Below, piece after piece: positions 26,242 to 34,978 of a DNA stretch of 64,000 nucleotides. Both the position numbers and the translations under genes were made by a program. Below the pieces are notes generated by a model. The model did no database searches, had not been told where the DNA came from, and was given only the letters and a program-made list of their open reading frames with translations. Source of the DNA: JAEXOD01 sp937930275 (GTDB lineage Bacteria; Bacteroidota; Ignavibacteria; Ignavibacteriales; Melioribacteraceae); contig DAIMZL010000001.1 of assembly GCA_036733965.1 (NCBI GenBank), positions 1 through 64,000 on the forward strand, written 5' to 3'. Within the stretch, counting starts at the first letter, position 1; each line of letters starts with the position of its first letter.

Positions 26242-27141
26242 GTGGACGCACTTAATCGATTAATTGTACAATTTGTTAAATTATTACCAAAACCGGTTGT
26301 ATATATTTTTGCAAAAAAGTATATAGCCGGAACTAAACTGGAAGATGCGGTAAGAGTAGTAAAGGAATTAAATGCTAAGGGAATTTTAGCAACTATGGAT
26401 GTTTTGGGTGAAGCAATTAGCACTAAAAAAGAAGCAGAAGAAGCTAAAAAAGAATGTTTAGAGGTATTGGAAGCCATTAATAAAAACCAGCTAAATGCCA
26501 ATATTTCTATCAAACCGACTCAGTTGGGATTAGTTATTGATCCCGAGTTTTTTTATACACAAATTTGTGAGATATTAGACAAAGCAAACGAGTATAATAA
26601 CTTTGTAAGAATTGACATGGAAGATAGCTCTGTAACAACAAAAACTATCGAAATGTTCAACAGAATTAGAGAAAAGTATAATAATGTAGGAATTGTGGTT
26701 CAAGCTTATTTATTTAGAACTTATGATGATATTGTTAAGTTAAACAAGAACGGAACAAATTACAGATTATGCAAAGGAATTTACGTAGAACCGGCAGAAA
26801 TTGCTTATAAAGGTAAACAAGAAGTAAGAGATAATTACCTTAAAATTTTGGATAAGATGCTTGATGACGGTAATTATGTAGGTATAGCAACCCATGACGG
26901 TATTTTATTAAAAGAAGTTTTTACAAAAATTAATAACAAAAAGATTGATAAGTCTAAATTTGAATTTCAAATGCTTTACGGAGTAACCGAACACTTGCGA
27001 GATAAAATAAATAATGACGGTTATAAAATTAGAATTTATGTGCCGTTTGGCGAGCAATGGTATGCTTATTCAATTAGAAGATTGCAGGAAAATCCTAATA
27101 TGGCATGGTATATTACAAAAAGTATATTCAGTTTTAAATGA
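26242..27141 (+). CDS. Proline dehydrogenase
   Basis: A 299-residue monofunctional PRODH (PutA-like TIM barrel) that oxidises proline to pyrroline-5-carboxylate with FAD and sends electrons to quinone. Conserved parts are ILATMDVLGEA, NANISIKPTQLG, FVRIDMEDSS, VGIVVQAYLFRTYDD, YRLCKGIYVEP, IATHDG, EFQMLYGV, and IRIYVPFGEQWYAYSIRRLQENP, where the paired arginines bind the proline carboxylate. It starts with GTG at 26242 with AAAGG upstream. It overlaps tsaD by 4 bp, a chance operon pairing. The P5C dehydrogenase is not in this window. Confidence 0.93.
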   Translation: MDALNRLIVQFVKLLPKPVVYIFAKKYIAGTKLEDAVRVVKELNAKGILATMDVLGEAISTKKEAEEAKKECLEVLEAINKNQLNANISIKPTQLGLVIDPEFFYTQICEILDKANEYNNFVRIDMEDSSVTTKTIEMFNRIREKYNNVGIVVQAYLFRTYDDIVKLNKNGTNYRLCKGIYVEPAEIAYKGKQEVRDNYLKILDKMLDDGNYVGIATHDGILLKEVFTKINNKKIDKSKFEFQMLYGVTEHLRDKINNDGYKIRIYVPFGEQWYAYSIRRLQENPNMAWYITKSIFSFK

Positions 27142-28148
27142 TTGTATTAGGCATAGAAAGCTCTTGTGACGAAACTTCGGTATCAGTTTTAAAGGACAAT
27201 AAAATACTGAGCAATTTAATTTCATCGCAAGGAGTTCATAAAAAATTTGGCGGAGTGGTGCCCGAACTATCAAGTCGGGCACACTTACAATTAATTCATC
27301 CGCTTGTGAAAACTGCTATTAATGAATCGGGTATTAATATTAATGATATTGATATAATAGCAGCTACAGCCGGACCAGGCTTAATAGGTGCACTTTTGGT
27401 CGGTTTAACTTATGCAAAAGGGCTTGCATATTCCGTTAATAAATCATTTATACCTGTTAACCATGTAGAAGGACATATATATAGCGGTTTTTTAATGCAA
27501 GAAAAGCCCAAATTCCCATATTTGTGCTTAGCTGTGTCAGGTGGTAATACTATATTGTTGATTGTTGAAAGCGATACAAAAATAATAAAATTAGGGTCAA
27601 CAATTGATGATGCAGTAGGTGAAGCATTTGATAAAGTTTCAAAATTGTTAGGCCTGGGTTACCCCGGTGGTCCAAAGATAGAAGAATACTCGAAAAAAGG
27701 GGACTGTAATTCAATAAAATTTCCCATCTCAAAAACCAAAAACGATTTGGATTTTTCTTTTAGCGGTTTAAAAACAGCTGTTTTACGATATACTCAAAAA
27801 GAGTTCCCAAACGGAAAGATTCCTGAATCTGCAATATTTGATATTGCTTCTTCATTTCAATCTACGGCTATTCGCTCACTTACCAATAATGTTGAAAAAG
27901 CTTTAAAAAAGTTCAAGGTAAATAGTATTTCGATTGTTGGCGGTGTAGCTGCAAATAGTTTACTTAGAAGCGAAATATTTAAAATCGGAAATAAATATAA
28001 AATAAATACAGTAATTCCAAGCATAGAGTATTGTGGTGATAATGCTGCTATGATTGCTTATAGAGGTCAACAATTGTATTTATCCGGCAAATCGTATAAT
28101 TTAGACTATACGGCTTTTCCAAACCTAAATTTTGATTATTGGGAATAA
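27138..28148 (+). CDS. tsaD: tRNA N6-threonylcarbamoyladenosine transferase TsaD
   Basis: A 336-residue universal enzyme that finishes the t6A37 modification on ANN-decoding tRNAs with TsaB and TsaE. It opens with the family hallmark IVLGIESSCDETSVSVL. The metal ligands are in NHVEGHIYSG, and the nucleotide site in LAVSGGNTILL and SIVGGVAANSLLR, with the C-terminal YCGDNAAMIAYRG. All are intact and the length is normal. It starts in the stop codon of proline dehydrogenase. Confidence 0.97.
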   Translation: MIVLGIESSCDETSVSVLKDNKILSNLISSQGVHKKFGGVVPELSSRAHLQLIHPLVKTAINESGININDIDIIAATAGPGLIGALLVGLTYAKGLAYSVNKSFIPVNHVEGHIYSGFLMQEKPKFPYLCLAVSGGNTILLIVESDTKIIKLGSTIDDAVGEAFDKVSKLLGLGYPGGPKIEEYSKKGDCNSIKFPISKTKNDLDFSFSGLKTAVLRYTQKEFPNGKIPESAIFDIASSFQSTAIRSLTNNVEKALKKFKVNSISIVGGVAANSLLRSEIFKIGNKYKINTVIPSIEYCGDNAAMIAYRGQQLYLSGKSYNLDYTAFPNLNFDYWE

Positions 28149-28217
28149 CATTAATAGTTAGTTTTGGTTTTTTTTCCTATATTTAAACATATTTATTTTA
28201 TTTGATTGTTACAGTTT

Positions 28218-29222
28218 ATGAATAAAAATGACCTAAAGATTTTAATTACTTTTCTTTGTTTTTCCTTAATTCTTTTAATTTTTACATTTACATATCCTTA
28301 TATAAAACCTTCTGAAGGTGATAATATTGTTTATGTTAAGGAAGGGAGTACCGTAAAAGATATAGCTGATTCTCTTTATTCAAAAAAAATTATATTTAAC
28401 AAAACTTACTTTTATTTAGTTACTTATTTAAAGAATGCTCAAAAAGAATTAAAAGCAGGAGTTTATAGAATTCCGGATAATATAAGTTACATAAATTTAG
28501 TTAATTTATTTGTAAAGGGAGGAAAAAACAAATTAATGCCTGTTACAATTCCTGAAGGAATTTGGCTGCCTGATTTAGCGGGGTTATTAAGTAAAAAAAT
28601 GGGTTTGGATTCAGTTAAAATCATAAATTTATCCAATGATCAGAATTTTATTAAAAGTTTAGGAGTAAAAGCTAATAATTTAGAAGGATATTTACTTCCC
28701 GAGACATATTTTTTTGATAAAAATATGGATGAAAAAAAAGTGTTAAAATTTTTAGTAAAACAAATGGATAAATTGTTCGATTCGACAAATACGCAAAAAA
28801 TGAGACAATTAAACATGACAAAGCATGAAATTTTAACTTTAGCTTCAATTATTGACGGCGAAAGTAATAAATTTGATGAATTTGCAAAAATATCAAGCGT
28901 GTATCATAATAGATTAAAACGGGGTATGATGTTACAAGCAGACCCGACTATTCAGTACATAGTAAGAGGTGAGAGACCTAAAAGGATACTGTTTAGACAT
29001 CTGGAAATTAATTCACCTTATAATACGTATAAAAAATACGGCTTACCACCGGGACCCATTAATAATCCGGGTAAACAAGCAGTTTATGCAGCACTAAACC
29101 CGGCAATAACAGACTATTTTTATTTTGTTGCAGATGTAAACGGACGCCATAAATTTGCAACCACTTTAAGCGAACATAATAGAAACGTAGCTATTTATAG
29201 ACAAATGATGAGAAATAATTGA
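28218..29222 (+). CDS. mltG: Endolytic murein transglycosylase MltG
   Basis: A 334-residue YceG-family protein that cuts nascent glycan strands in the membrane and sets their length. It has one N-terminal helix (about 5-25), a LysM-like part (EGSTVKDIADSLYSKKII), and the catalytic domain with EGYLLPETYFFDK, ILTLASIIDGESNKFDEFAKISSVYHNRLKRGMMLQADPTIQYI (Glu in DGES as catalytic acid), and YNTYKKYGLPPGPINNPG. I prefer the ATG at 28218 over a TTG at 28206, which adds only four residues. The lipoprotein gene starts in its stop codon. Confidence 0.93.
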   Translation: MNKNDLKILITFLCFSLILLIFTFTYPYIKPSEGDNIVYVKEGSTVKDIADSLYSKKIIFNKTYFYLVTYLKNAQKELKAGVYRIPDNISYINLVNLFVKGGKNKLMPVTIPEGIWLPDLAGLLSKKMGLDSVKIINLSNDQNFIKSLGVKANNLEGYLLPETYFFDKNMDEKKVLKFLVKQMDKLFDSTNTQKMRQLNMTKHEILTLASIIDGESNKFDEFAKISSVYHNRLKRGMMLQADPTIQYIVRGERPKRILFRHLEINSPYNTYKKYGLPPGPINNPGKQAVYAALNPAITDYFYFVADVNGRHKFATTLSEHNRNVAIYRQMMRNN

Positions 29223-30868
29223 AAAAAGTCATTTATTTTTTTGCTTTAATATTGATTTACTCATGCGCAAATCAATTGCCTCCTTCAGGAGGTCCCGTAG
29301 ATAAAGAGCCGCCGACAATTTTAAATTTTTACCCGGAAAACGAAACTATAAATTTTAACGATGACTATTTTGAATTTAGCTTTAGTGAATATGTTGATAA
29401 AAGAAGTTTTCAAGATGCATTTTTTATCTCACCCAAAATAGATTCGAAATTTGAGTATGATTGGTCGGGAAAAAGCGTAAAAGTTTTCTTCGATAAAGAA
29501 AAACTTAAAAAAAATACTACTTATACTATTAATATAGGTACGGATTTAGTTGATATAAATAACAAAAATAAAATGGTAAAAAGTTTTAACTTATTTTTTT
29601 CAACAGGTGATAAAATAGATGACGGAAAAATAAACGGTAAAATTTATTTTTCTGAAGAAAAAGATGCATTCATTTTTGCATATCGAGATTCATCTGATAC
29701 TTTAAATCCTTCGATTGTAAAACCTGATTATTTAACTCAAGTAGCAAAAGACGGAACTTTTAATTTAGTCGGTTTAGGTGAGGGAAAATATAAAATATTT
29801 GCATTTACCGATGATTTAAGAAATTTATTGTATAATGTAGGTGAAGATAAATTTGGTGTACCATTTAAGGATATTGAATTACAGAAAGATGATAATTTAT
29901 TAGAAGGGGTAAATTTAATTCTATCTTTAGAGGATACTTTAAAACCAAGCTTAACAAATATAACGATGACAGATAAAAATCATATTTTAGTTGAATTTAG
30001 TGAATTTATTGACAGTTCAAAAATTTCGGTAAATAACTTTTCAATAATTGATTCAACTGCAAAAAATAGCATAAAAATTAAATACTTATTTAAGAATGTA
30101 AAACCAAAAACTTACTTTTTATGCATAGATGATACCTTAAACAGTCTTAATGATAATTATTTAATTGTTGAAAATATTAGTGATTTGAATAACAATTTTT
30201 CTGATAAACAAGAATTATTTATAACAACGACAAAACTTGCCGATACTTTAAAGCCCAAAGTTGTTAGTATTACAACTAAATATGAAAATAAGACGATTGA
30301 CTTGGAAGGAGCGAGTTTTACTATCAATTTTAATGACGGCATTAATATTAATGAAATATTAGATAGTTGTAGGTTAACTAATAGTAAGAATGAAGTAATT
30401 AAAATTGAAAAAGCTAAAATTGATGATTCTTCAATTTTGATTAATATTCTCGAAAAATTAAAGCCGAAGAGTAAACTAAAATTTATTATTAGTACAAACC
30501 AAATATATGATGCCGCCGGTAATAAGATTGACTCGTTATTTAAGGCGGAAATAAATACTGTAGATGATTTAATTTTTACGGGTGTTAGCGGAAAAGTAAA
30601 AACGAAAAATGCGGTTAAAAGGAAAATTAAAATTGAAAATAAACAAAATAATTACTTGCAAACTTTAAATGATAAAGATGAATTTAATTTCAAAAATGTA
30701 ATTCCCGGAAAATATTTATTATGGTTATATGAAGACGCAGATTCAAACGATGTTTACACAAACGGTAAAGTATTTCCATTTAAAAAATCGGAAAAATTTT
30801 ATGTATTTCCTGATACATTAAATTTACGAGCAAGATGGCCGGTAGGAGATATTGAAATTGACTATTAA
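29219..30868 (+). CDS. Lipoprotein with Ig-like (SbsA/Big_5) domains
   Basis: A 549-residue exported lipoprotein of a family widespread in Bacteroidota. The signal peptide ends in IYSCA with Cys16 as the lipid site, followed by the typical NQLPPSGGPVDKEPPTI. The first Ig-like domain (about 30-110: NFYPENETINFNDDYFEFSFSEYVDKRSF through KKNTTYTINIGTDLVDINNKNKM) is of the SbsA N-terminal/Big_5 type. Further beta-rich repeats follow to a carboxypeptidase-regulatory-like end (GKYLLWLYEDADSNDVYTNGK). The start is TTG at 29219, overlapping the mltG stop. It is probably anchored in the outer membrane; its role is unknown. Confidence 0.82.
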   Translation: MKKVIYFFALILIYSCANQLPPSGGPVDKEPPTILNFYPENETINFNDDYFEFSFSEYVDKRSFQDAFFISPKIDSKFEYDWSGKSVKVFFDKEKLKKNTTYTINIGTDLVDINNKNKMVKSFNLFFSTGDKIDDGKINGKIYFSEEKDAFIFAYRDSSDTLNPSIVKPDYLTQVAKDGTFNLVGLGEGKYKIFAFTDDLRNLLYNVGEDKFGVPFKDIELQKDDNLLEGVNLILSLEDTLKPSLTNITMTDKNHILVEFSEFIDSSKISVNNFSIIDSTAKNSIKIKYLFKNVKPKTYFLCIDDTLNSLNDNYLIVENISDLNNNFSDKQELFITTTKLADTLKPKVVSITTKYENKTIDLEGASFTINFNDGININEILDSCRLTNSKNEVIKIEKAKIDDSSILINILEKLKPKSKLKFIISTNQIYDAAGNKIDSLFKAEINTVDDLIFTGVSGKVKTKNAVKRKIKIENKQNNYLQTLNDKDEFNFKNVIPGKYLLWLYEDADSNDVYTNGKVFPFKKSEKFYVFPDTLNLRARWPVGDIEIDY

Positions 30869-32900
30869 TAATATTATTAAATCGGTTTTTTTTATTTTTG
30901 TCGGATTTTGTTATTTCGGTAATATTTCAGCCTCTGAATTAGATAGTATAAAATTTAAATACTATAAAGCCGAAGGAATTGAAAAGATTGATGCATTATA
31001 TGACTTGCTTAAAGTATTAAGACATGACCATTTAGTTGAAGCTTTGACATACGAAAAAGAAGCCGAAAAATTATTTAAGAGTTATAATTATCCTAAAGGA
31101 GAAGCAAAAGTATTAGGTCAATTTGGTTTTTGCTATATAAACACTGCGGAATTTGAAAAAGCTTTTAATTTGCTACAAAGAAGTTACATTATAGCCTTAA
31201 GGATTTTGGATAAATCAGTACTTGCTGAAACCGAAAATAATTTAGGAGTGGCAAATTATTTTATCGGAAATTATGCCGTTGCTGCACAGTATCTAATGAA
31301 TTCTTACAAAGAAAGAGTTAAGCTAAATAATAAATCGGATATTGCAAATACTGCAAATAACCTTGGATTAGTATATAATCAAATTAAAGAATATAAGCTT
31401 GCAAAAGAATATTTTAACATATCATTAAAACTAAAAGAAGAGATTAGTGATATACAGGGGCAGATAAGGACGGTTACAAATATATGTGATACTTATCTAA
31501 AGTTAAATGATATTGTTAATGCAAAAGAATGTTTTGAAAAAGCTTTGGAAATGAGTTACAAAAATAAGTATGAATCGGGTATTGCAGTTGCGGCAAATTT
31601 AGGCGGAAGAATATATACAATACTTAATGATTATGATAAAGCATTACAATACTATTTAACGGCGAAAGAGGTTTATCATAAGCGATCTGAACGAGCCGGG
31701 GAATTACAAGCAGTAAATTTTATCGCAGAACTTTTCTTAATGAAAAATAATAGTAGTGAAGCTTATAAATATTTAAATTATGCCTTGTCACTTAAAGATA
31801 GAATTAAACAAGAAGCAATTTTTGTAAAAACTTATCATTTACTTGCAGAATATTATGAGCAGCAAGGCAATATGGGTAAAGCATTAGAGAATTTTAAGAT
31901 ATATGATAAAATTAGGGATACTATTTTTGACGAAAACAAAACAAGGCAAATACGAGAATTATCTATAAGTTACGATATTGAAAATAAACAAAAACAGATT
32001 GATTTATTAAATAAAGAAAAAATTATTAGGACTCTTGATTCCGAACGGTCGTTGTATGTAAAATATGTTCTTGCTTTAGTATTGGTAGTATTTGCAGTAA
32101 TAATAATTGGTCTTTTTTATAGGAATAGTATTTTAATAAAAAACAGAACATTGTTAGAAAACTTAAATAAAGAGATTTTAGAGCAAAAGAATAAATTAGA
32201 CGAATTGAATAAAACAAAAAATACACTTTTTAGAATAATTGCACATGATTTACGAAATCCATTTAATATTTTAATCGGTTTTAGTGACGGGCTTTTAAAA
32301 ACATGGGATTTGATAGAAGAAAAAGAAAAAATTGAGTTAGTAAGCGATATTAATTCCGTTTCCAAAAATAGTTATTTGCTTTTAGAAAATTTATTGGACT
32401 GGGCAATAAACCAGACAGAAGGGAAAGTTATTCGCTTTGAAACAATTAATCTTCACTCATTCATACACGAAAGTATAAACCCTTTATTAATTAATATTGA
32501 GAAGAAAAATATTAATTTAGAGATTTTAATTGGCGATCACTATTCAGTTAAAGCTGACCCAAACATGATTAATGCGGTTGTACGAAATATTGTATCTAAT
32601 TCAATTAAATACACAGAATATGGCGGGCGTATTAAAGTAGTTTGTAAGGATTATGAGGATGAAAAATTTGTAAATTTAGAAATTTCTGATGACGGTATTG
32701 GTATGACCGCAGATTTTCTTGATAAAAAGCTAAATCAAAATACTTTTGATACTACAATAGGAACGAATAATGAAAAAGGAACTGGATTGGGGTTAATTTT
32801 ATGTAAGGAGTTAATTTCTAAAAATAACGGGTATCTAAAAATTAAAAGTACGGTTGGTGCCGGAACAACTGTTAGTATTATTCTACCTAAAAACTTTTAA
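30852..32900 (+). CDS. TPR-domain sensor histidine kinase
   Basis: A 682-residue membrane kinase. A signal peptide or first helix (1-24) leads to a periplasmic array of about six to eight TPR units (about 30-370, for example AETENNLGVANYFIGNYAVAAQYLMNSY and ANTANNLGLVYNQIKEYKLAKEYF). A transmembrane helix (about 400-420) and a coiled coil follow, then HisKA with the phosphorylated His465 in RIIAHDLRNPFN, the N box NAVVRNIVSNSIKYT, G1 DDGIGM and G2 GTGLGL. All kinase boxes are intact. No response regulator gene adjoins it, so it is an orphan kinase. The TTG start lies inside the end of the lipoprotein gene (17-bp overlap). Confidence 0.9.
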   Translation: MKLTINNIIKSVFFIFVGFCYFGNISASELDSIKFKYYKAEGIEKIDALYDLLKVLRHDHLVEALTYEKEAEKLFKSYNYPKGEAKVLGQFGFCYINTAEFEKAFNLLQRSYIIALRILDKSVLAETENNLGVANYFIGNYAVAAQYLMNSYKERVKLNNKSDIANTANNLGLVYNQIKEYKLAKEYFNISLKLKEEISDIQGQIRTVTNICDTYLKLNDIVNAKECFEKALEMSYKNKYESGIAVAANLGGRIYTILNDYDKALQYYLTAKEVYHKRSERAGELQAVNFIAELFLMKNNSSEAYKYLNYALSLKDRIKQEAIFVKTYHLLAEYYEQQGNMGKALENFKIYDKIRDTIFDENKTRQIRELSISYDIENKQKQIDLLNKEKIIRTLDSERSLYVKYVLALVLVVFAVIIIGLFYRNSILIKNRTLLENLNKEILEQKNKLDELNKTKNTLFRIIAHDLRNPFNILIGFSDGLLKTWDLIEEKEKIELVSDINSVSKNSYLLLENLLDWAINQTEGKVIRFETINLHSFIHESINPLLINIEKKNINLEILIGDHYSVKADPNMINAVVRNIVSNSIKYTEYGGRIKVVCKDYEDEKFVNLEISDDGIGMTADFLDKKLNQNTFDTTIGTNNEKGTGLGLILCKELISKNNGYLKIKSTVGAGTTVSIILPKNF

Positions 32901-32916
32901 AGTCAATTGGATTTTT

Positions 32917-32952
32917 TATACGGGGAAAATTTTTGCTAATTATCCCCGTATA
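32917..32952. terminator. Stem-loop between convergent genes
   Basis: A perfect 10-bp inverted repeat (TATACGGGGA at 32917-32926, complement at 32943-32952) with a 16-nt loop sits in the 63-bp gap between the kinase gene and namZ, whose 3' ends face each other. It would serve as a shared transcription stop. Neither side has a clear T-run after the stem, so it is not a textbook intrinsic terminator. Confidence 0.5.
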
Positions 32953-32963
32953 AACTATTGAAT

Positions 32964-34342
32964 TTAGTACAATAGGTAATTTTTAATCTTTGTTCTAAAT
33001 TCTTCAACATCTTTATTCAAATAATCTTTTATATCCTCAAATCTATAATTTTTCATAAAAAGTTTTCTAATATTATCTGAACCTGAAACTTTATCGAACA
33101 TATCATGTCTGTTTTTTGATAATCCAAAAATATCTTTATCCGGATATAATGAATTNNNNNNNNNNNNNNNNNNNNNNNNNNNNNNNNNNNNNNNNNNNNN
33201 NNNNNNNNNNNNNNNNNNNNNNNNNNNNNNNNNNNNNNNNNNNNNNNNNNNNNNNTATCATGTCTGTTTTTTGATAATCCAAAAATATCTTTATCCGGAT
33301 ATAATGAATTATGTACTTGCATAAAATAAAACTGAATTTCAGTTAAATTAACTTTTTTGAAATCAGTTATATGAATTTGAATTCCGCTTATACTTTCTCC
33401 TTTGCTCACAGCGTAGTAAGGTTTATATGTTATTGGTCTAAAAATTACACCGGTTAATTTTAAATCGTTCATTTTATTTGCTAACTCAGCACCGTTAATC
33501 CACTCAGCAGCAAATGTTTGAAATGGTAATGTATAGCCTACACCTATAGAAATAACATCAAGCTCGCCTAAAATACCGCTTGCAACATAGTAAAATGGGG
33601 AATCCTTATGCGGTACATGGGGGGATGTAGGTACCCACTCTAAACCGGTTTCCTCAAATGTCATATCTCTTTTCCAACCTTCCATAGGTACAACAGTTAA
33701 TTTACATTTTATTCCGTCTTTAAGTAAACCTTCTGAATTTAAATAGTTCGCAAGTTCTCCGCATGTTAATCCATATACATATGGTATTTTGAACTGACTT
33801 ACAAAAGAAATGAAATCCGATTCAGCATAATTTCCTTCAATTCTGTTTCCGCCTAAAGGGTTAGGTCTATCCAGTATTATAATTTCGATATTGTTTTCTG
33901 CTGCTGCTTCCATTAATAAGCCCATTGTGCTTATATATGTATAGGAACGGCAACCAATATCTTGTATGTCGTATATAATAGCATCTATGCCTTTTAACAT
34001 ATCATTGCTTGGTTTTCTTGTCTTTCCGTATAACGAATATACGGGCAAACCCGTTTGTGAGTCTTTATAAAATCCAACATACTCTCCGGCTGCATAATCT
34101 CCTCTTACACCGTGCTCTGGTCCAAATAATGCAACTAACTTTCCGACTTTACATTCATACAGAATATCGATAGTAGATTTTAATTTACTATCAACTCCGG
34201 TCGGGTTTGTTACTAACCCAAAATTTTTACCTTTTAAAATCTCAAAATTATTATCTCTTAAAACTTCAATTCCGGTTTTTACAATTGGTTGTGCAAACGT
34301 AACATAACATAATAACATAAATATCAAAACACTAATTTTCAT
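32964..34342 (-). CDS. namZ: Exo-beta-N-acetylmuramidase NamZ (DUF1343), interrupted by assembly gap
   Basis: A DUF1343/NamZ protein that removes terminal N-acetylmuramic acid from peptidoglycan fragments. It has a signal peptide (MKISVLIFMLLCYVTFAQ), then GLVTNPTGVDSKL, LFGPEHGVRGDYAAGEYVGFYKD, IYDIQDIGCRSYTYISTM, ILDRPNPLGG, and TGLEWVPTSPHVPHKDSPFYY. A 100-N gap breaks the frame at 33156-33255. The 55 bases before and after the gap are identical, so the gap is a contig overlap. Removing 155 bp restores one 407-residue frame ending MFDKVSGSDNIRKLF...KNYLLY at the stop codon 32964-32966, a natural end for this family. As deposited the frame looks truncated at 33053. It overlaps the cyclodeaminase gene by 11 bp. 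Confidence 0.9.
33101..33155 (-). repeat. 55-bp left copy flanking the N gap
   Basis: These 55 bases are identical to 33256-33310 on the other side of the N run. This is the exact end overlap of two contigs, typical of a de Bruijn assembler with k=55, and not a biological duplication. Confidence 0.9.
33156..33255. other. Assembly gap of 100 N
   Basis: Exactly 100 undetermined bases, a conventional scaffold spacer of unknown length. Because of the identical 55-bp flanks, the true missing length is most likely zero, with one flank to be removed. Confidence 0.97.
33256..33310 (-). repeat. 55-bp right copy flanking the N gap
   Basis: Identical to 33101-33155. In the namZ frame this copy encodes NSLYPDKDIFGLSKNRHD, and the frame continues correctly into 33100 if the other copy and the N run are removed. 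Confidence 0.9.
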
Positions 34343-34967
34343 TTAATATATCCTTTTTAATCTTATTAAAAATTGTATTGCATTTTAATTCAATATCATT
34401 AACATTATCAGAAGCATCTTTTATCATTATTTCTGCAAATTCTTTATCGTTTAATGACGAACAATTTATAATAACATTTAAAAATGCACCTTTTGCAGCA
34501 GTTTGTAATAGCAATACTGCAACACCGGCATCGCTAATTGAATTTTTATTCCCTTTATCAGCAATAACTTCCAAAACATCTAAAGTTTTTTTTGCATGCA
34601 TTATTACTTTAAACGGAATTTCTGCAGCTCCTTTTGTAGCATTTTCAATTGATTTATGTCTAACTTCTTTTTGTTCATCTGTTTCTTTTGGCAGTTTAAA
34701 TGCATTCATAACCAAATCAAATGCTTCGTTATCCTTTAATGCAAGCGCTTCAAAAGCTGATTTATATTCTGAAAGAATTATTTGGTATTCTTTCATTTTT
34801 TCTTCAACATCTAAATATTTTTTTTTACCTATTGTTAAACCGCATACCATTTTGCCTAATGCGGAAGATAAAACCCCGCAAAACGCACTTACATTTCCGC
34901 CTCCAGGTGTAGGGGAAGATGATTCCAAACTTTCTAAATAATTTTTTACTGTAATATCGGTATCCAT
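34332..34967 (-). CDS. Formimidoyltetrahydrofolate cyclodeaminase
   Basis: A 211-residue all-helical FTCD C-terminal-type protein that converts 5-formimino-THF to 5,10-methenyl-THF and ammonia. The N-terminal VKNYLESLESSSPTPGGGNVSAFCGVLSSALGKMV is the family signature, with the PTPGGG folate loop. Downstream matches are AAEIPFKVIMHAKKTLDVLEVIADKGNKNSISDAGVAVLLLQTAAKGAFLNVIINC. In animals this domain is fused to the formiminotransferase; here it is a separate gene 11 bp after that enzyme, as in many bacteria. Confidence 0.92.
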   Translation of the reverse strand: MDTDITVKNYLESLESSSPTPGGGNVSAFCGVLSSALGKMVCGLTIGKKKYLDVEEKMKEYQIILSEYKSAFEALALKDNEAFDLVMNAFKLPKETDEQKEVRHKSIENATKGAAEIPFKVIMHAKKTLDVLEVIADKGNKNSISDAGVAVLLLQTAAKGAFLNVIINCSSLNDKEFAEIMIKDASDNVNDIELKCNTIFNKIKKDILNEN

Positions 34968-34978
34968 TTTATATCCTC

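Noticed and set aside
33053..33155. The tail ...FLDYQKTDMICSIKFQVQIILENFL as a real NamZ C-terminus.
   Set aside because: It is the out-of-frame reading of the duplicated 55-bp flank after the false gap. The in-frame tail MFDKVSGSDNIRKLF...KNYLLY fits the family.
34378..34941. A 187-residue plus-strand frame.
   Set aside because: It is fully antisense to the cyclodeaminase gene, which has clear motifs. Ser/Phe-rich composition is a typical shadow pattern in AT-rich DNA.
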